Shown piece after piece: positions 45,401 through 56,352 of a stretch of 64,000 nucleotides of DNA. Below the pieces are notes generated by a model, which saw only the letters and a program-made list of their open reading frames with translations, had not been told where the DNA came from and did not search any database. Position 1 is the first letter of the stretch. Each line of letters starts with the position of its first letter. Source of the stretch: Capra hircus. Taxonomy: Eukaryota; Chordata; Mammalia; Artiodactyla; Bovidae. Both the position numbers and the translations under genes were made by a program. The stretch is taken from positions 31,863,022-31,927,021 of the forward strand of contig NC_030824.1 of assembly GCF_001704415.2 (NCBI RefSeq). The letters run 5' to 3'.

Positions 45401-45549
45401 AAAGAAATGTGTGAATTATGGGAAGTGTTTGGAAACAGAGGGGTCTGTGATCCTTTGTTTATAGTCATGTAAACTAGAAAGCTGTTGGTCTGAATCATTA
45501 TGTAATAAATCTCTTATATTGATCACTTGTGTTATTTTGGTATTTAATC

Positions 45550-45716
45550 CAGTGATCCCCAATTTTTTTGGCATCAGGGACGGGTATCATGAATGACAAT
45601 GGTTTCAGGATGATTCAAGCACATTGCATTTATTATGCACTTTATTTCTATTATTATTACATCAGCTCCACCTCATATCATCAGCCATTAGATTCCAGAG
45701 GTTGGGGGCCCTTGAT
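45550..45716. mobile_element. hAT-Charlie-like MITE
   Basis: 'ccagtgatccccaatttttt' at the left, 'gaggttgggggcccttg' at the right; interior 'atgcactttatttctattat' matches the copy at 22414-22573. Confidence 0.65.
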
Positions 45717-46381
45717 TTAATTTGTTGTAACTAATTTCTGAAAGTTATGGATTTTGCTAAGTATCTTCAGTCTTGCTCACTGTCCTTCATTAGACTCATC
45801 TTCTGAAATAGCATGTTTTCCCACCTCTGGATTCAGTCTTGGGCTGTACCCCTAGGCCTTCCTATTTCTTTCCAAAGATGGTTATAGACAGTCCAGCCCA
45901 CTTTGGCACCCGTCTCCAATCTTCATTTCATTTGCTGTCCCTCCATCGCTGAGATCCCAGAATCACAAAGAGCTGGACACAACAGCGACTAAACAACAGT
46001 ATTGCTCAGATCAGGTTTAGTCTGGATGGAGCCACCTGTGGTGAGAAAGGATGGAGTGGTTGACCTTTCTATTTTTCCTTCTAGTACTCCAGGAGTTCCC
46101 TCCCCACATCTGCTAATTTCAGCCCCACCCCCCATCCTAGGGTCAGGAGCTAGAGCAGGAAGGAGTGTTGAGAAGGTAGAAAGGGGTTTGTTCACCTTGC
46201 AAAGTTATCATCTAGCATTGGTGTTTCCTGAGTATAGCAAATGTTGTTTACTTTTCTCTTGTGAGAAAATTTAATGGATTTTCATTCTGCTAGAGTTCTC
46301 CAGAGTCAATTCCTGTCACTCATAGCTCCCTATCTTCCTCCCCCTCCTGCTCCTGGGTATCTTTGACCATCTGGATGGTCC
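45717..46381. other. unique sequence with short SINE scrap
   Basis: 45957-45999 is a BovA 3' scrap ('aatcacaaagagctggacac'). The remaining sequence, including a 90-codon plus frame at 46002-46274, is unassigned. Confidence 0.45.
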
Positions 46382-46709
46382 TCTTGGGAGAAAGTGAAAG
46401 TGAAAGTCGCTCAGTTGTGTCTGACTCTTTGCGACCCCATGGACTGGAATTTTCCAGGCCAGAAAACTGAAGTGGGTAGCCTTCCTCTTCTCCAGGGGAT
46501 CTTCCCAATCAAGGGATCGAACCCAGGTCTCCTACATTGCAGATGGATTCTTAACCAACTGAGCCACAAGGGAAGCCCAAGAATGCTGGAGTGTGTGGCC
46601 TAGCCCTTCACCAGTGGATCTTCCCAACCCAGGAATCAACCTGGGGTCTCCTGCATTACAGGTAGATTCTTTACCAACTGAACTATCAGGGAAGCCCTTC
46701 TTGGGAGAA
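46382..46709 (-). mobile_element. dimeric-head Bov-tA SINE, perfect target duplication
   Basis: 'tcttgggagaa' at 46382-46392 and 46699-46709. The body 46393-46698 contains one BovA body and two tandem tRNA heads (ending about 46578 and 46697). One duplication around the whole unit shows the dimer moved as one RNA. Confidence 0.95.
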
Positions 46710-46777
46710 GTTGCTAATAAGAAAACCAAAATCAGCTCCCTTCCATGGGGTCCCCATCTGAACCACTAGTGGATTTT

Positions 46778-47022
46778 ATTAGTTTGCTAGAGCTTCCATA
46801 GCAGTACATCATGGGCTGGGTGGTTCAACAATAGGAATTTGTTTTGTTGCAATTTCGAAGGCTAGAAGCCCCATATCAAGGTGTGGCAAGTTTGGTTTCT
46901 TCTGAGGCCTGTCTCCTTGGCTTGTAGATGGCCATCTTCTTCAGTCTCATGTAAGCCTCTCTCTGTATTTCTGTGTCCAATTCTCCTCTTCTTATATGGA
47001 CTTAGTCTTATTTGATTTATTT
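46778..47022 (-). mobile_element. MLT1 (ERVL-MaLR) LTR fragment
   Basis: 'attagtttgctagagcttcc', 'tgggctgggtggttcaacaa', 'ctccttggcttgtagatggc', 'tctcctcttcttatatgg': reversed MLT1, broken at an L1 insertion near 47023. Confidence 0.82.
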
Positions 47023-47140
47023 TATTTTTTAAATTTTATCGGAGTATAATTGATTTACAATTTTCTGTTAGTTTCAGGTATATAGCACAATTATTTGGTT
47101 ATTTGTTGTTGAATTTTTAGGTTCAGTTATACATATATTC
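47023..47140 (-). mobile_element. L1 3' tip, reversed
   Basis: 'cggagtataattgatttaca' and 'tttcaggtatatagcacaat' mark the reversed L1 terminus. Confidence 0.75.
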
Positions 47141-47407
47141 ATATCTGCTGAGTATATTCAAAATAAAAAAAATAAGAAAAGGAAGAAAATAATATCAAAT
47201 GGCACATCTTATATTTTTTCAAAACTGCCTGGAAACTGAAGTGAACTGAAGTCAGTTAAATTTAGCTACGTAGTTCTAGTTATACAATAGTATTGCTTAT
47301 CCATATAGGTGTATTTGAATTTATGTGATCAATATAAGTTCCTTACTTATCAAGTGAAATATAAATTGAGTGCAGGTCTTGTCTTGAGATGTTTGTGTTA
47401 ATACATT
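47141..47407. other. unassigned AT-rich sequence
   Basis: No feature recognised between two L1 tips of opposite orientation. Confidence 0.4.
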
Positions 47408-47802
47408 ATGGGATTAGGAGTTTGGGGTTGACATATACACACTATACATATACATAAAATAGATAACCAACGAAGACCTACTGTATAGCACAGGGAACTA
47501 TGCTTAACACTCTAACTAACCTACATGGAAAAATAATCTGAAAAGGAATAGATACATGTATATGTGTAACTGAATCACTTTGCTGTATACCTGAAATTAA
47601 CAAAACACTGTAAATCAGCTATGCTGCTGCTGCTGCTGCTGCTGCTAAGTCGCTTTAGTTGCGTCTGACTCTGTGCGACCCCATGGACTGCAATCTACCA
47701 GGCTCCTCCGTCCATGGGATTTTCCAGGCAAGAGTAGTGGAGTGGGGTGCCATTGCTTTCTCTGGTAAATCAGCTATACTCAAATGCAAAACAAAACTTA
47801 AA
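47408..47802 (+). mobile_element. L1 3' UTR end
   Basis: 'gtttggggttgacatataca', 'gacctactgtatagcacagg', 'gaatcactttgctgtatacc', split at 47623-47764 by a BovA unit and ending in an A-rich tail. Confidence 0.88.
47610..47777 (-). mobile_element. BOV-A2-type monomer, perfect 13-nt target duplication
   Basis: 'gtaaatcagctat' at 47610-47622 and 47765-47777. The body 47623-47764 is a single BovA unit with a (CTG)8 tail. One end matches the second BOV-A2 unit and the other the first, as after loss of one unit by recombination between units. Confidence 0.94.
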
Positions 47803-47850
47803 AAAATATGCATATATATATATGTACATATATACATATATATGTTAGAT
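47803..47850. repeat. TA-rich microsatellite
   Basis: TA/TACA units following the L1 A-tail. Confidence 0.85.
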
Positions 47851-49835
47851 TAAACTTTATAGTTTGAACTTGAAAAGTTTTCTAGAACATCTGTGAGTGA
47901 TGATGAAGTACTACAGCAATTAGTTTGTAATTCTTGTGATCTAAGACATAGATCAATATCAAGAGCTTGGTGTCATGTCTCCATAGACTGACTCTCCTTA
48001 AACATTTGTACTTAACTTTGTCATCTAGATATACACTACTCATGTAGAGTTCTGGGGATTTTCAGGTCTGGATGAACCACTGAATTGATTTCAAATTGCC
48101 TGGAGGAACATGTAATCGTTTTTATGTTTTATTTCCTATCAAAAAATTCAATAGGCAGTAAGAAAAGACTTTTATGTTTACTTGTCAAGCTGAGAAAAAT
48201 TAGCACTTTAGAGTTACAAGTCAACTGAAATCTTAGTCAGAATTTCTTGCAAGCACCTCCAATGAAAAACAAGTGACATTACATATAAATAACCAAGGCA
48301 ACTCAAACAGTAAGTTACTATGAAAAAAAAAACCTCAAAATGAAGCTATGAAAAAAAAATTACACAGTTGTTTTAATATGCTGTTAGGTATTCGGAAACT
48401 TACATATGGATTAAAATTAGGGAAATAACAGCAAAATTAAAATTTAAAGTGTGTCTTTTTGTTGAAACATTGATGTAATTCTGTCTTTGCTTCCAAATAT
48501 ATATGGGCATCATTTCTACTACGTAAAGAATTTACTGTACATAATGCAATGACTAATACTTCTCAATTAGACTACAAATTACTTCAGTTAATTTGCTAAG
48601 GGGGGTTAGGGAAATGCATTCTGAATTTCTTATTTAAATGCATTTTTATCAATGATATAATCAGACTATTTAGTTGTCTGTGCTTTTGATTTGAGTTTTT
48701 CTTTTCTGAGATTTGATTAAGGAGATTTAAATGTTTAATTATCTTTCAAAATATTTGTGCTATTAAATTTGGGAAGTTTCAAAGGGGTTCTGTTTTCCTT
48801 ACAGTAAATCTCAAGCAAAGACCCTTCACAGATTATAGGTAGTAAAAGTCACTTGTCTAGTAAAAGTGTTAGATTTTAGTGTGTCAATTTTTTAGTATTA
48901 AATTTGTGTATCTTTTGAGGAAGGAGGGTCAATGACATATCTTATTTTAATGGTGTGAATTATAATTGTATTAGCGTTACTTTGTGACTTACTGCTGTGT
49001 TTTCATTGTGCTCAGTTTTACAATGGTCATGTAGTTGAAACAATTTGTACAGATAATAGTTTGAATATATTGAAGCTTGGGAATTATTTACTTGAAAAAT
49101 AGAGTGGACTAAGGGTTTTTTATCCTAGTATCAAGAGGATGTATGAGTTATAAGTAATATTTTTCAGAACGGTATATTTCAAATAGAGTATGTTTGTATA
49201 TTGGAGGGGAACAAAAAGTTTAAGAAAAGTTGAACCATTGAAAATTCTTCTTTTATTTTTATAAACATATATATTTTAACAATGTCTGTTATTTAGGTAC
49301 TTCTTCATGTTTCGCTTATTATTAGAAATTTATTTGTATCAGTTAAAAAAGGTAGGAAAAATCAAACTTTGAATATTGGCCCAAGATTTTGAATATTTTG
49401 GTGAAAAAAGCAATAAAAGGGAATACTTTTAAATAGCCAGGGAAATATAGTGCCTTCTTGAAGATATGGGCTTTTAAAGCTCTATATTCAGAAAGTGCTG
49501 ATCTGTCCTACTAATTTAAAATCCACAATGTGCTTTTAGCAATGACTTTTGAAATATTTTCTTCTTTATTGCAAACTTCCAAACTTTGCTGCTCCTATTT
49601 CACAATCTCCTTCCCCACTCTATGTTGGTGGCTTTGTAGCAGAAAGAAGCCCATATGTTGTGAGGCTATTAATGTCTTCCTGTCAATATTCCACCAGAGC
49701 ATCACACTTTGTTCTTTCCATGAGTGTAATTTTCAAGCCTGTCCGCTGTGCTGTTAACTGAACTAATTCTATGCCTTAAATATTTTCTTGATTTAAATAT
49801 ATCATTCAGCTAATAGAAAGCTCTATTATATTTAT
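47851..49835. other. 2-kb repeat-free AT-rich stretch
   Basis: No lineage-specific or old interspersed repeat recognised across nearly 2 kb, the longest such stretch here. Two overlapping plus frames at 49530-49761 lack domains. Confidence 0.45.
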
Positions 49836-49873
49836 TTATTTAATCTTTTTATTTAAAAAAATTAAAAAGTTAT

Positions 49874-50464
49874 TTGCTTGAATTTTATTGGAGTAGAGTT
49901 GATATTAAAAGATGCTTACTCCTTGGAAGGAAAGTTATGACCAACCTAGACAGCATATTAAAAAGCAGAGACGTTACTTTGCCAACAAAGGTCCATCTAG
50001 TCAAGGCTATGGTTTTTCCAGTAGTCATGTATGGATGTGAGAGTTGGACTGTGAAGGAAGCTGAGCATCGAAGAATTGATGCTTTTGAACTGTGGTGTTG
50101 GAGAAGACTCTTGAGAGTCCCTTGGACTGCAAGGAGATCCAACCAGTCCATCCTAAAGGAGATCAGCCCTGGGTGTTCATTGGAAGGACTGATGCTGAAG
50201 CTGAAACTCCAATACTTTGGCCCCCTCATGCGAAGAGTTGACTCATTGGAAAAGACCCTGATGCTGGGAGGGATTGGGAGCAGGAGAAGAAGGGGACTAC
50301 CGAGGATGAGATGGCTGGATGGCATCACCAACTCGATGGACATGAGTTTGGGTAAACTCCAGGAATTGGTGATGGACAGGGAGGCCTGGTGTGCTGCAAT
50401 TCATGAGGTTGCAAAGAGTCAGACACGACTGAGCGACAAAACTGAACTGAGAGTTGATTTATAA
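49874..50464 (+). pseudogene. BovB ORF2 C-terminal domain, open frame
   Basis: A 196-codon open frame. From residue 11 it reads as the BovB C-terminus: KRCLLLGRKVMTNLDSILKS, KAMVFPVVMYGCESWTVKEA, AFELWCWRRLLRVPWTARRS, LEGLMLKLKLQYFG and DREAWCAAIHEVAKSQTRLS near the end. The first residues and the start codon come from L1 flank, so it is a truncated fragment with no RT or endonuclease, not a gene. The lack of stops suggests relative youth. Confidence 0.9.
49895..50458 (+). mobile_element. BovB 3' end with 9-nt target duplication
   Basis: 'agagttgat' at 49895-49903 and 50450-50458. The body 49904-50449 is one uninterrupted 3' segment of BovB. It forms an inverted pair with the copy starting at 50998. 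Confidence 0.92.
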
Positions 50465-50997
50465 TGTTAGTTTCAGATGTGGAGAATGGTGATTCAGGTT
50501 TACATATGCATATATTATTCTTTTTCAGATTCTTTCCCCATGTATTAATACATCATTATAGAATATCCAGCAGAATTCCCTATACTATACAGTAGGTTGT
50601 TGACTATCCAACCTTATGTTTTATAGATAGTAGTGAGTATATACATATTAATTCCAAACTCCTAATTAATCCCTACCCCCACCACCATCCCGCTTTTGTA
50701 ACCATAAGTTTATTTTCTATGCTGTGAGTCTATTTCAGCTTTGTAAATTAGCTCATTTGTATCATTTTTAGAAAGGTCTCATTTTAAACTTTGACTTTGC
50801 ATGCTATTTGATATTATATAAATGTCTATCAAAACATATAATTTGGGATATAAACTTTGCTTTTGTGTTCTCACTTTTCAACTTCTCTTGAATTATTCTC
50901 CTTACTTTACATGTTAAAGTATATGTTCCTAGAAGTTTTATATCAAAGATGTATATATATTACATTTATATTTATACTCATAGTGTATGTAATATTC

Positions 50998-52633
50998 TGT
51001 TGCTGTTCAGTTGCTCAGTCATGTCATACTCTTTGTGACCCCATGGACTGCACAACACCAGGCTTCCCTGTCCTTCACCATTTCCCAGAGCTTTCTCAAA
51101 CTCATGTCCATTCACTCAGTGATGCCATCCAACCATCTCATCCTCTGTCATTCCCTTCTGCTCCTGCCTTCAATCTTTCCCAGCATAGGGTCTTTTCTAA
51201 TGAGTCAGCTCTTCTCATCAGGTGGCCAAAGTACCTGAGCTTCAGCTTCAGCATCAGTCCTTCAAATGAATATTCAGGATTCATCTCCTTTAGGATAGGA
51301 TTGGCTGATTTGATCTTCTTGCAGTCTAAGGGACTCTCAAGAATGTTTTCCAACAAGACATTAATTCTTCAACATTCAGCCCTTTTCATGGTCTAACTCT
51401 CACATTCATTCATAACTACTGGAAAACTATAGCTTTGACTAGATGGATCTTCGTCGGCAAAGTAATGTCTCTGCTTTTTAATATGCTGTCTATGTTGGTC
51501 ATAGTTTTTCTTCCAAGAAGCAAGCATCTTTTAATTTCATGGCTGCAGTCACCATCTTCAGTGATTTGGGAGCCCCCCAAAATAAAGTCTGTTACTGTTT
51601 CCATTGTTTCCCCATCTATTTGCCATGAAGTGATGGGACCAGATGCCATGATCTTCATTTTTTGAATGTTGTGTTTTAAGCCCACTTTTCATTTTTATCA
51701 AGAGGCCCTTTAGCTTCTCGTCATTTTCTCCCATTAGTGTGGTGTTATCTGAATATCTGAGGTTATTGATATTTCTCCGAGCAATCTTGATTCCAGCTTG
51801 TACTTTATCCAGCCTGGCATTTCACATGATGTACTCTGTATACAAGTTAAATAAGCAGGGTGACAATATACAGCTTTTATGTGTGCCTTCCCCAATTTTG
51901 AACCAGTCTGCTGTTCCATGTCTAGTTCTGTTGCTTCTTGACCTGCATACTGATTTCTCAGGAAGCAGGCAAGGTGGTCGAGTATTCCAATCTTTTTGAG
52001 AATTTTCCATAGTTGGTTGTGATCCACACAGTCAAAGGCTTTAGTGTGTTCAATGAAGTAGAAATAAATGTTTTTATATAATATTGAAAGTAATTAACCT
52101 CCAATTAAAATAAATAAATTTATATTAAAAAAAGAATTCTCTTGCTTTTTTTATGATCCAACTGATGTTGTCAATTTGATCTCTGGTTCCTCTGCCTTTT
52201 CTAAGTCCACGTTAAACATCTTGATGTTTTCATACCTATTGAAGCCTGACATGGAGAATTTTGTGCATTACTTTGCTAGATGTGAAATAAGTGTAATTGT
52301 GAGTAGCCTGAACATTCTTTGGCGTTGCCTTTCTTTGGGATTGGAATGAAAACTGACCTTTTCCAGTCCTGTGGCCACTGCTGAGTTTTCCAAATTTGTT
52401 GGCATATTGAGTGCAGCACTTTCACAGCAGCATCTTTTAGAATTTTAAGTAGCACAGCTGGAATTCCATCACCTCCACTAGCTTTGTTCCTAGTGATCTT
52501 CCTAAGGCCTACTTGACTTCACACTCCAAGATGTCTGACTCTAGGTGAGTGATCACACCATCGTGGTTATCTGGGTCATGATGATCTTTTTAATATAATT
52601 CTTCTCTGTATTCTTGCCAGATCTTCTTAATTT
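50998..52633 (-). mobile_element. BovB, 3' 1.6 kb, reversed
   Basis: 3' end at 50998 (TTGCTGTTCAG), the reversed C-terminal domain to about 51600, then the RT region to about 52633 where it is 5'-truncated near the KKRWQEYTEEL block. The catalytic YADD is mutated: the codons at 51744-51755 read YSDN. A 58-nt L1 tail is inserted at 52076-52133. Multiple shifts; non-functional. Confidence 0.9.
52076..52133 (+). mobile_element. 58-bp L1 3' tail insertion in BovB
   Basis: 'agtaattaacctccaattaa' followed by the A-rich end is the same L1 terminus as at 42040-42086. It interrupts the BovB between its 'aaataaatgttttt' and 'gaattctcttgct' blocks. An extremely short 5'-truncated L1. Confidence 0.8.
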
Positions 52634-52640
52634 AAATAGA

Positions 52641-52667
52641 CACACACATACACACACACACACACAA
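52641..52667. repeat. (CA)n microsatellite
   Basis: CA units at the truncated end of BovB. Confidence 0.92.
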
Positions 52668-52673
52668 ATATAT

Positions 52674-52914
52674 ATAGCATATGCCAGGCTTCCCAGGTGG
52701 TACTAGTGGTAAAGAACCTGTCTGCCAGTGCAGGAGACATAAGAGATGAGGGTTCAATCCTTAGGTTGGGAAGATTTCCTGGAGGAAGTCGTGGCAACCC
52801 ACCCCATTATTCTTGCTTGGAGAATCCCATGAACAGTGGAGCCTGGCAGGCTACAGTCCATGAGGCCACAAAGAGTCAGACACAACTGAAGTGACTTGGC
52901 ACATAGTATATGCC
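52674..52914 (+). mobile_element. Bov-tA SINE, 12-nt target duplication
   Basis: 'atagcatatgcc' (52674-52685) and 'atagtatatgcc' (52903-52914), one mismatch. Variant head 'aggcttcccaggtggtacta'. Confidence 0.94.
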
Positions 52915-53640
52915 TGTATATAAGATATATATTTCAGTGTGAAATGAATTTTTTTTTCCTTTTGGGAAGAAAATGTAGTTTCCTATGTGGGTGCATTAAA
53001 GCAACTTTCAGCAGATTTGCAGAGTTGCTGGGTTGATGGAAAAATCACAAAATATATTAGTAGGAGAAGAGGAAAGGTGTTTTTTACTCTCTGCTTGAAG
53101 AGTGACAGAATAAAAGAGTCCTCGAGCAATGTGTCAAATAACTCTTTTTCCGCCTTGTGAAAGGAAAGAGTCAGAAGCTAAAAAGAGGAGCCAGGCTTTG
53201 TGAGTCTCACTTGCAAACTGTGCCAGCCTACCTAAGCTTTTTGTTCATTCTTAACACACTGAACATCTTGAAATATCTAAGAATATTGAGATGGGAACAG
53301 CAGTGCGATCTAAGATAAAATATCACTCTAATTATCAGTTTTGAAGTGGAACTTTAGTATTTTTTTTTTGGATGCCTATTAAGTGGTTCAAACTTTGAAA
53401 TACTTCCAGCATTTTTAAAAACTCAAAGAAGGTATGCATGTGAAAATTGGATCAGTTAGTTGGACTCCATGAATCCTGTCTTACAGACTCACAAGTTGTG
53501 GCAATGCTATTATGTTTGTTTCAAATATTCATCACTTCAGCCATCTGAAGATATTCAAGCTGGCCATAGGGTTTTTTTTTTTTTCTTTTTCTGAAACTCA
53601 GCAAGAAAATGCATTATTACAAATGAATATATTTTTACAG
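52915..53640. other. unique sequence
   Basis: No repeat recognised except T runs near 53360 and 53572. 52980-53240 is a candidate conserved block. Confidence 0.4.
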
Positions 53641-53852
53641 AATGAAAGTGTTAGTTGCTCAGTCATGTCCAACTCTTTGCAACCCCATGGCCTAGCTCCC
53701 CAGACTCCTCTGTCCATGGAATTCTCCAGGCAAGAATACTGGAGAGGGTTGCTATGCCCTCCTCCAGGGCATCTTCATGACCCAGGGATCAAACCTGAGT
53801 CTCCCATACTGTAGGCAGATTCTTTACCATCTGCGCCTCCAGGGAAGTGCTC
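53641..53852 (-). mobile_element. Bov-tA SINE
   Basis: Reversed element: 'gtgttagttgctcagtcatg' to 'ctgcgcctccagggaag'. Confidence 0.92.
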
Positions 53853-54925
53853 TACAAGAATGTTATTCCCTAAATATCCTCTTTCCCTATATGTCCTAAA
53901 AATTAAAAGCACATTTAATTGCATGAAACTTACCACTCAGGTAATCTAACTCAACACATCTTCAGTGTCCTATACAAGGTACATGATCAATAAATATTTG
54001 TGCTTATGATGACAAATTCTGTACCTGGTAATGAGTTCTAACACAAAATGAGAATTTTAAATGAATTCAAATGAACAGAGAATTGATAATGAACCGTAAG
54101 GGCTGCACATTCACATTTATAAAAAATAGATCCACTTTCTTTCCTCCCAAGTTAGTCTAATGTTTATTTCACACCCCCATTTCACTGCAGTGGAAAAAAC
54201 TTAATCTTCGCCAATTCCAGAATCTTCCACTCAGGATAGATATCTAAATTTTGCAAATAAAATGATTGTGGCTTAACAAAATTCCATCGAATTGTGAAGG
54301 TGCCTGCCTGAGCATATCTAACGAGATATCAGTTGTCCCATTTGAATCTTGATCTTTGATTTTGAAGTTCATGCCAAGGTGTCCCTGAGCTTGTCTGCCC
54401 AGCCCCTTTAGGTCTTGGTGACTTCTTTACTTCTTCATCCTGGGGACACATAATCATTCCACTATCTTCATGTTTTGTGAATAATATAGGACCAGTTTAT
54501 CTAAATGTGTTCTCTAATCACTCCTGCTTATGAGGACTCTTCCCATGGAAGATGCTCTGGCCTTCCATGCCCTTGGGTCTCTTTCCTTAATAGCCAGTGA
54601 TTCTGTCTTCCTGGGGAGGCAAGTTTCATAAACTTTTCATCTGGGGCCCACATTCACCTGTGTTGTTATGAACCCCTCTTGTGTCTCTCTTTTCCTGTCC
54701 TTCCCCATTCCCACTTCCAGCTCACTTGTAGAACCTTTATGGCCTCCAAATCTTTTGTCTTTGCCTGCATATTCCTCTAAGGAGTTTGTTATTTCAAACA
54801 CCAAAATTGGAAAAAAAAAATATTAGCACTCCACCTTTCTCTGACTTCTACTTCTCGTATCCTTCATTTGAGCAAAAAAGCAGGAGACAGCTTAGTAGCC
54901 TTAATGGGAGAGTGGAGGGTGGTGA
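53853..54925. other. unique sequence
   Basis: No exon recognised. 53955-54000 ends like an L2 tail ('gatcaataaatatttgtgct'), weakly. Confidence 0.4.
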
Positions 54926-55136
54926 AATGGTCTTCTATGGTAGCTCAGACAGTAAAGAATCTACCCAATGCAGGAGACTTGGGTTTGATCCCTGGGTTGG
55001 GAAGATCCCCTGCAGGAGGGCATGGCAACCCACTCCAATATTCTTGGCTGAAGTATCTCCATAGACAGAGGAGCCTGACGGGTTGCAGTCCATGGGGTCA
55101 CAAAGAGTCGGACACGACTGAGTGACTAAGCATAGC
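54926..55136 (+). mobile_element. Bov-tA SINE
   Basis: Head 'tcttctatggtagctcagac', body to 'cgactgagtgactaagca'. Confidence 0.92.
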
Positions 55137-55836
55137 ATATGAAATGTTTAGAAATATTATATTGCTACATGATCAATGAAACTAAACACTTTGGTAGACT
55201 GGCATCATAGGATAAGACATCTAAACTACCTGATGGTGAAAGATGGATTACTGAATACATTTATTATCAGTAGACTTTATGGGTCACTGGTAGAATTAAA
55301 AAATACTGTTATGTGATTAGAATCCCTTTTAAGGCAAATATGAATTTATTTTTAATACAATAAATTACATGTTGTTCATATTGGAATTCTCATCTGGTCC
55401 CACCACAAATTTAAATGAATGAGTAGAGCTATTATAAAAGGAGAAACTAAAATGTTACTGGAAAAAAAAAAATGGTCTTACTGAGTTCTTATACCAGCCA
55501 ATATTTTTTGACCTTAGTACAATAAAGAAGGTTATTTGTAACTCATTGTACAAGGGGAGCAGAGTTCACCCCGCGGGTGATGATCCCCTGAGAACACTGG
55601 AAGGAGCTCTCTGGACTCCTTCTTTAATAGGAATCTCTCTAGCTGCAAAAAGCTTACAGGAAGGCTGAGGCAGTGAAGAGTGCTACATGGCTTAGAGAGC
55701 TTAGCTGTGAATTCATTCTGCTATTCGGCTCATGGCACTTTGAAAAAGTTTGAAAATTATATGTAAAACCAGCTCTATGTGTTTCAATACCTTTTTTATA
55801 CAAAGCAGATCATTACTTGGAATTAATGATAAAATT
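55137..55836. other. unique sequence
   Basis: No repeat recognised. A GC-rich patch at 55560-55620 includes a 'ccccgcggg' palindrome-like core. Confidence 0.4.
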
Positions 55837-56052
55837 TGGGCTTCCCTGTTGGCTCAGACAGTAAAGAATCTGCCTGCAATGCAGCAGATCCAGGTTCCAT
55901 CCCTCAGTCAGGAAGATCTGAGGATGGCATGGTAACCCTCTCCAATATCCTTACCTGGAGAATCCCATGGACAGAGGAGCCTGGCGGGCTACAGTCCATG
56001 GGGTTGCACAAAGCTGGAAATGTCTGAAGCGACTGAATACATACACACGTAT
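55837..56052 (+). mobile_element. Bov-tA SINE
   Basis: Head 'gggcttccctgttggctcag', body to 'gtctgaagcgactgaataca', with a deletion in the 'cctggaggagg' region. Confidence 0.92.
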
Positions 56053-56061
56053 GCTTCCCTT

Positions 56062-56352
56062 CTGGTCGTAGCCGCTAAGCTAAGTCCCTTCAGTTGTGTC
56101 CGACTCTGTGTGACCCCATAGACAGCAGCCCACGAGGCTCCCCCGTCCCTGGGATTCTCCAGGCAAGAACACTGCAGTGGGTTGCCATTTCCTTCTCCAA
56201 TGCATGAAAGTGAAAAGTGAAAGTGAAGTCGCTCAGTCGTGTCCGACGCTTAGCGACCCCATGGACTGCAGCCCACCAGGCTCCTCCGTCCATGGGATTT
56301 TCCAGGCAAGAGTACTGGAATGGGTGCCATTGCCTTCTCCACTGGTCGTAGC
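56062..56352 (-). mobile_element. BOV-A2 SINE, perfect 11-nt target duplication
   Basis: 'ctggtcgtagc' at 56062-56072 and 56342-56352. The body 56073-56341 holds two BovA units with linker 'tgcatgaaagtgaaaag'. Little divergence between units suggests youth. Confidence 0.95.

Larger units (their letters stand above)
43986..45549. other. unique AT-rich sequence with L2 scraps
   Basis: No gene recognised. Reversed L2-like tail at 44225-44290 ('tttattcaacaattatttat'); forward L2-like tail at 45310-45400 ('gcctagcatatagcacacat'). Confidence 0.4.
49836..50792 (-). mobile_element. L1 3' end, reversed, split by BovB
   Basis: Pieces 49836-49903 ('ttattggagtagagttgat') and 50450-50792 ('gttgatttataatgttagtt', 'aactcctaattaatccctac', 'aagtttattttctatgctgt') are continuous when the BovB is removed. 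Confidence 0.85.

Noticed and set aside
49885..50343. 152-codon minus-strand frame
   Set aside because: Antisense shadow of the BovB C-terminal frame on the plus strand.
50857..51396. 179-codon plus-strand frame
   Set aside because: Most of it is the antisense of the BovB C-terminal domain; the first residues are AT-rich flank.
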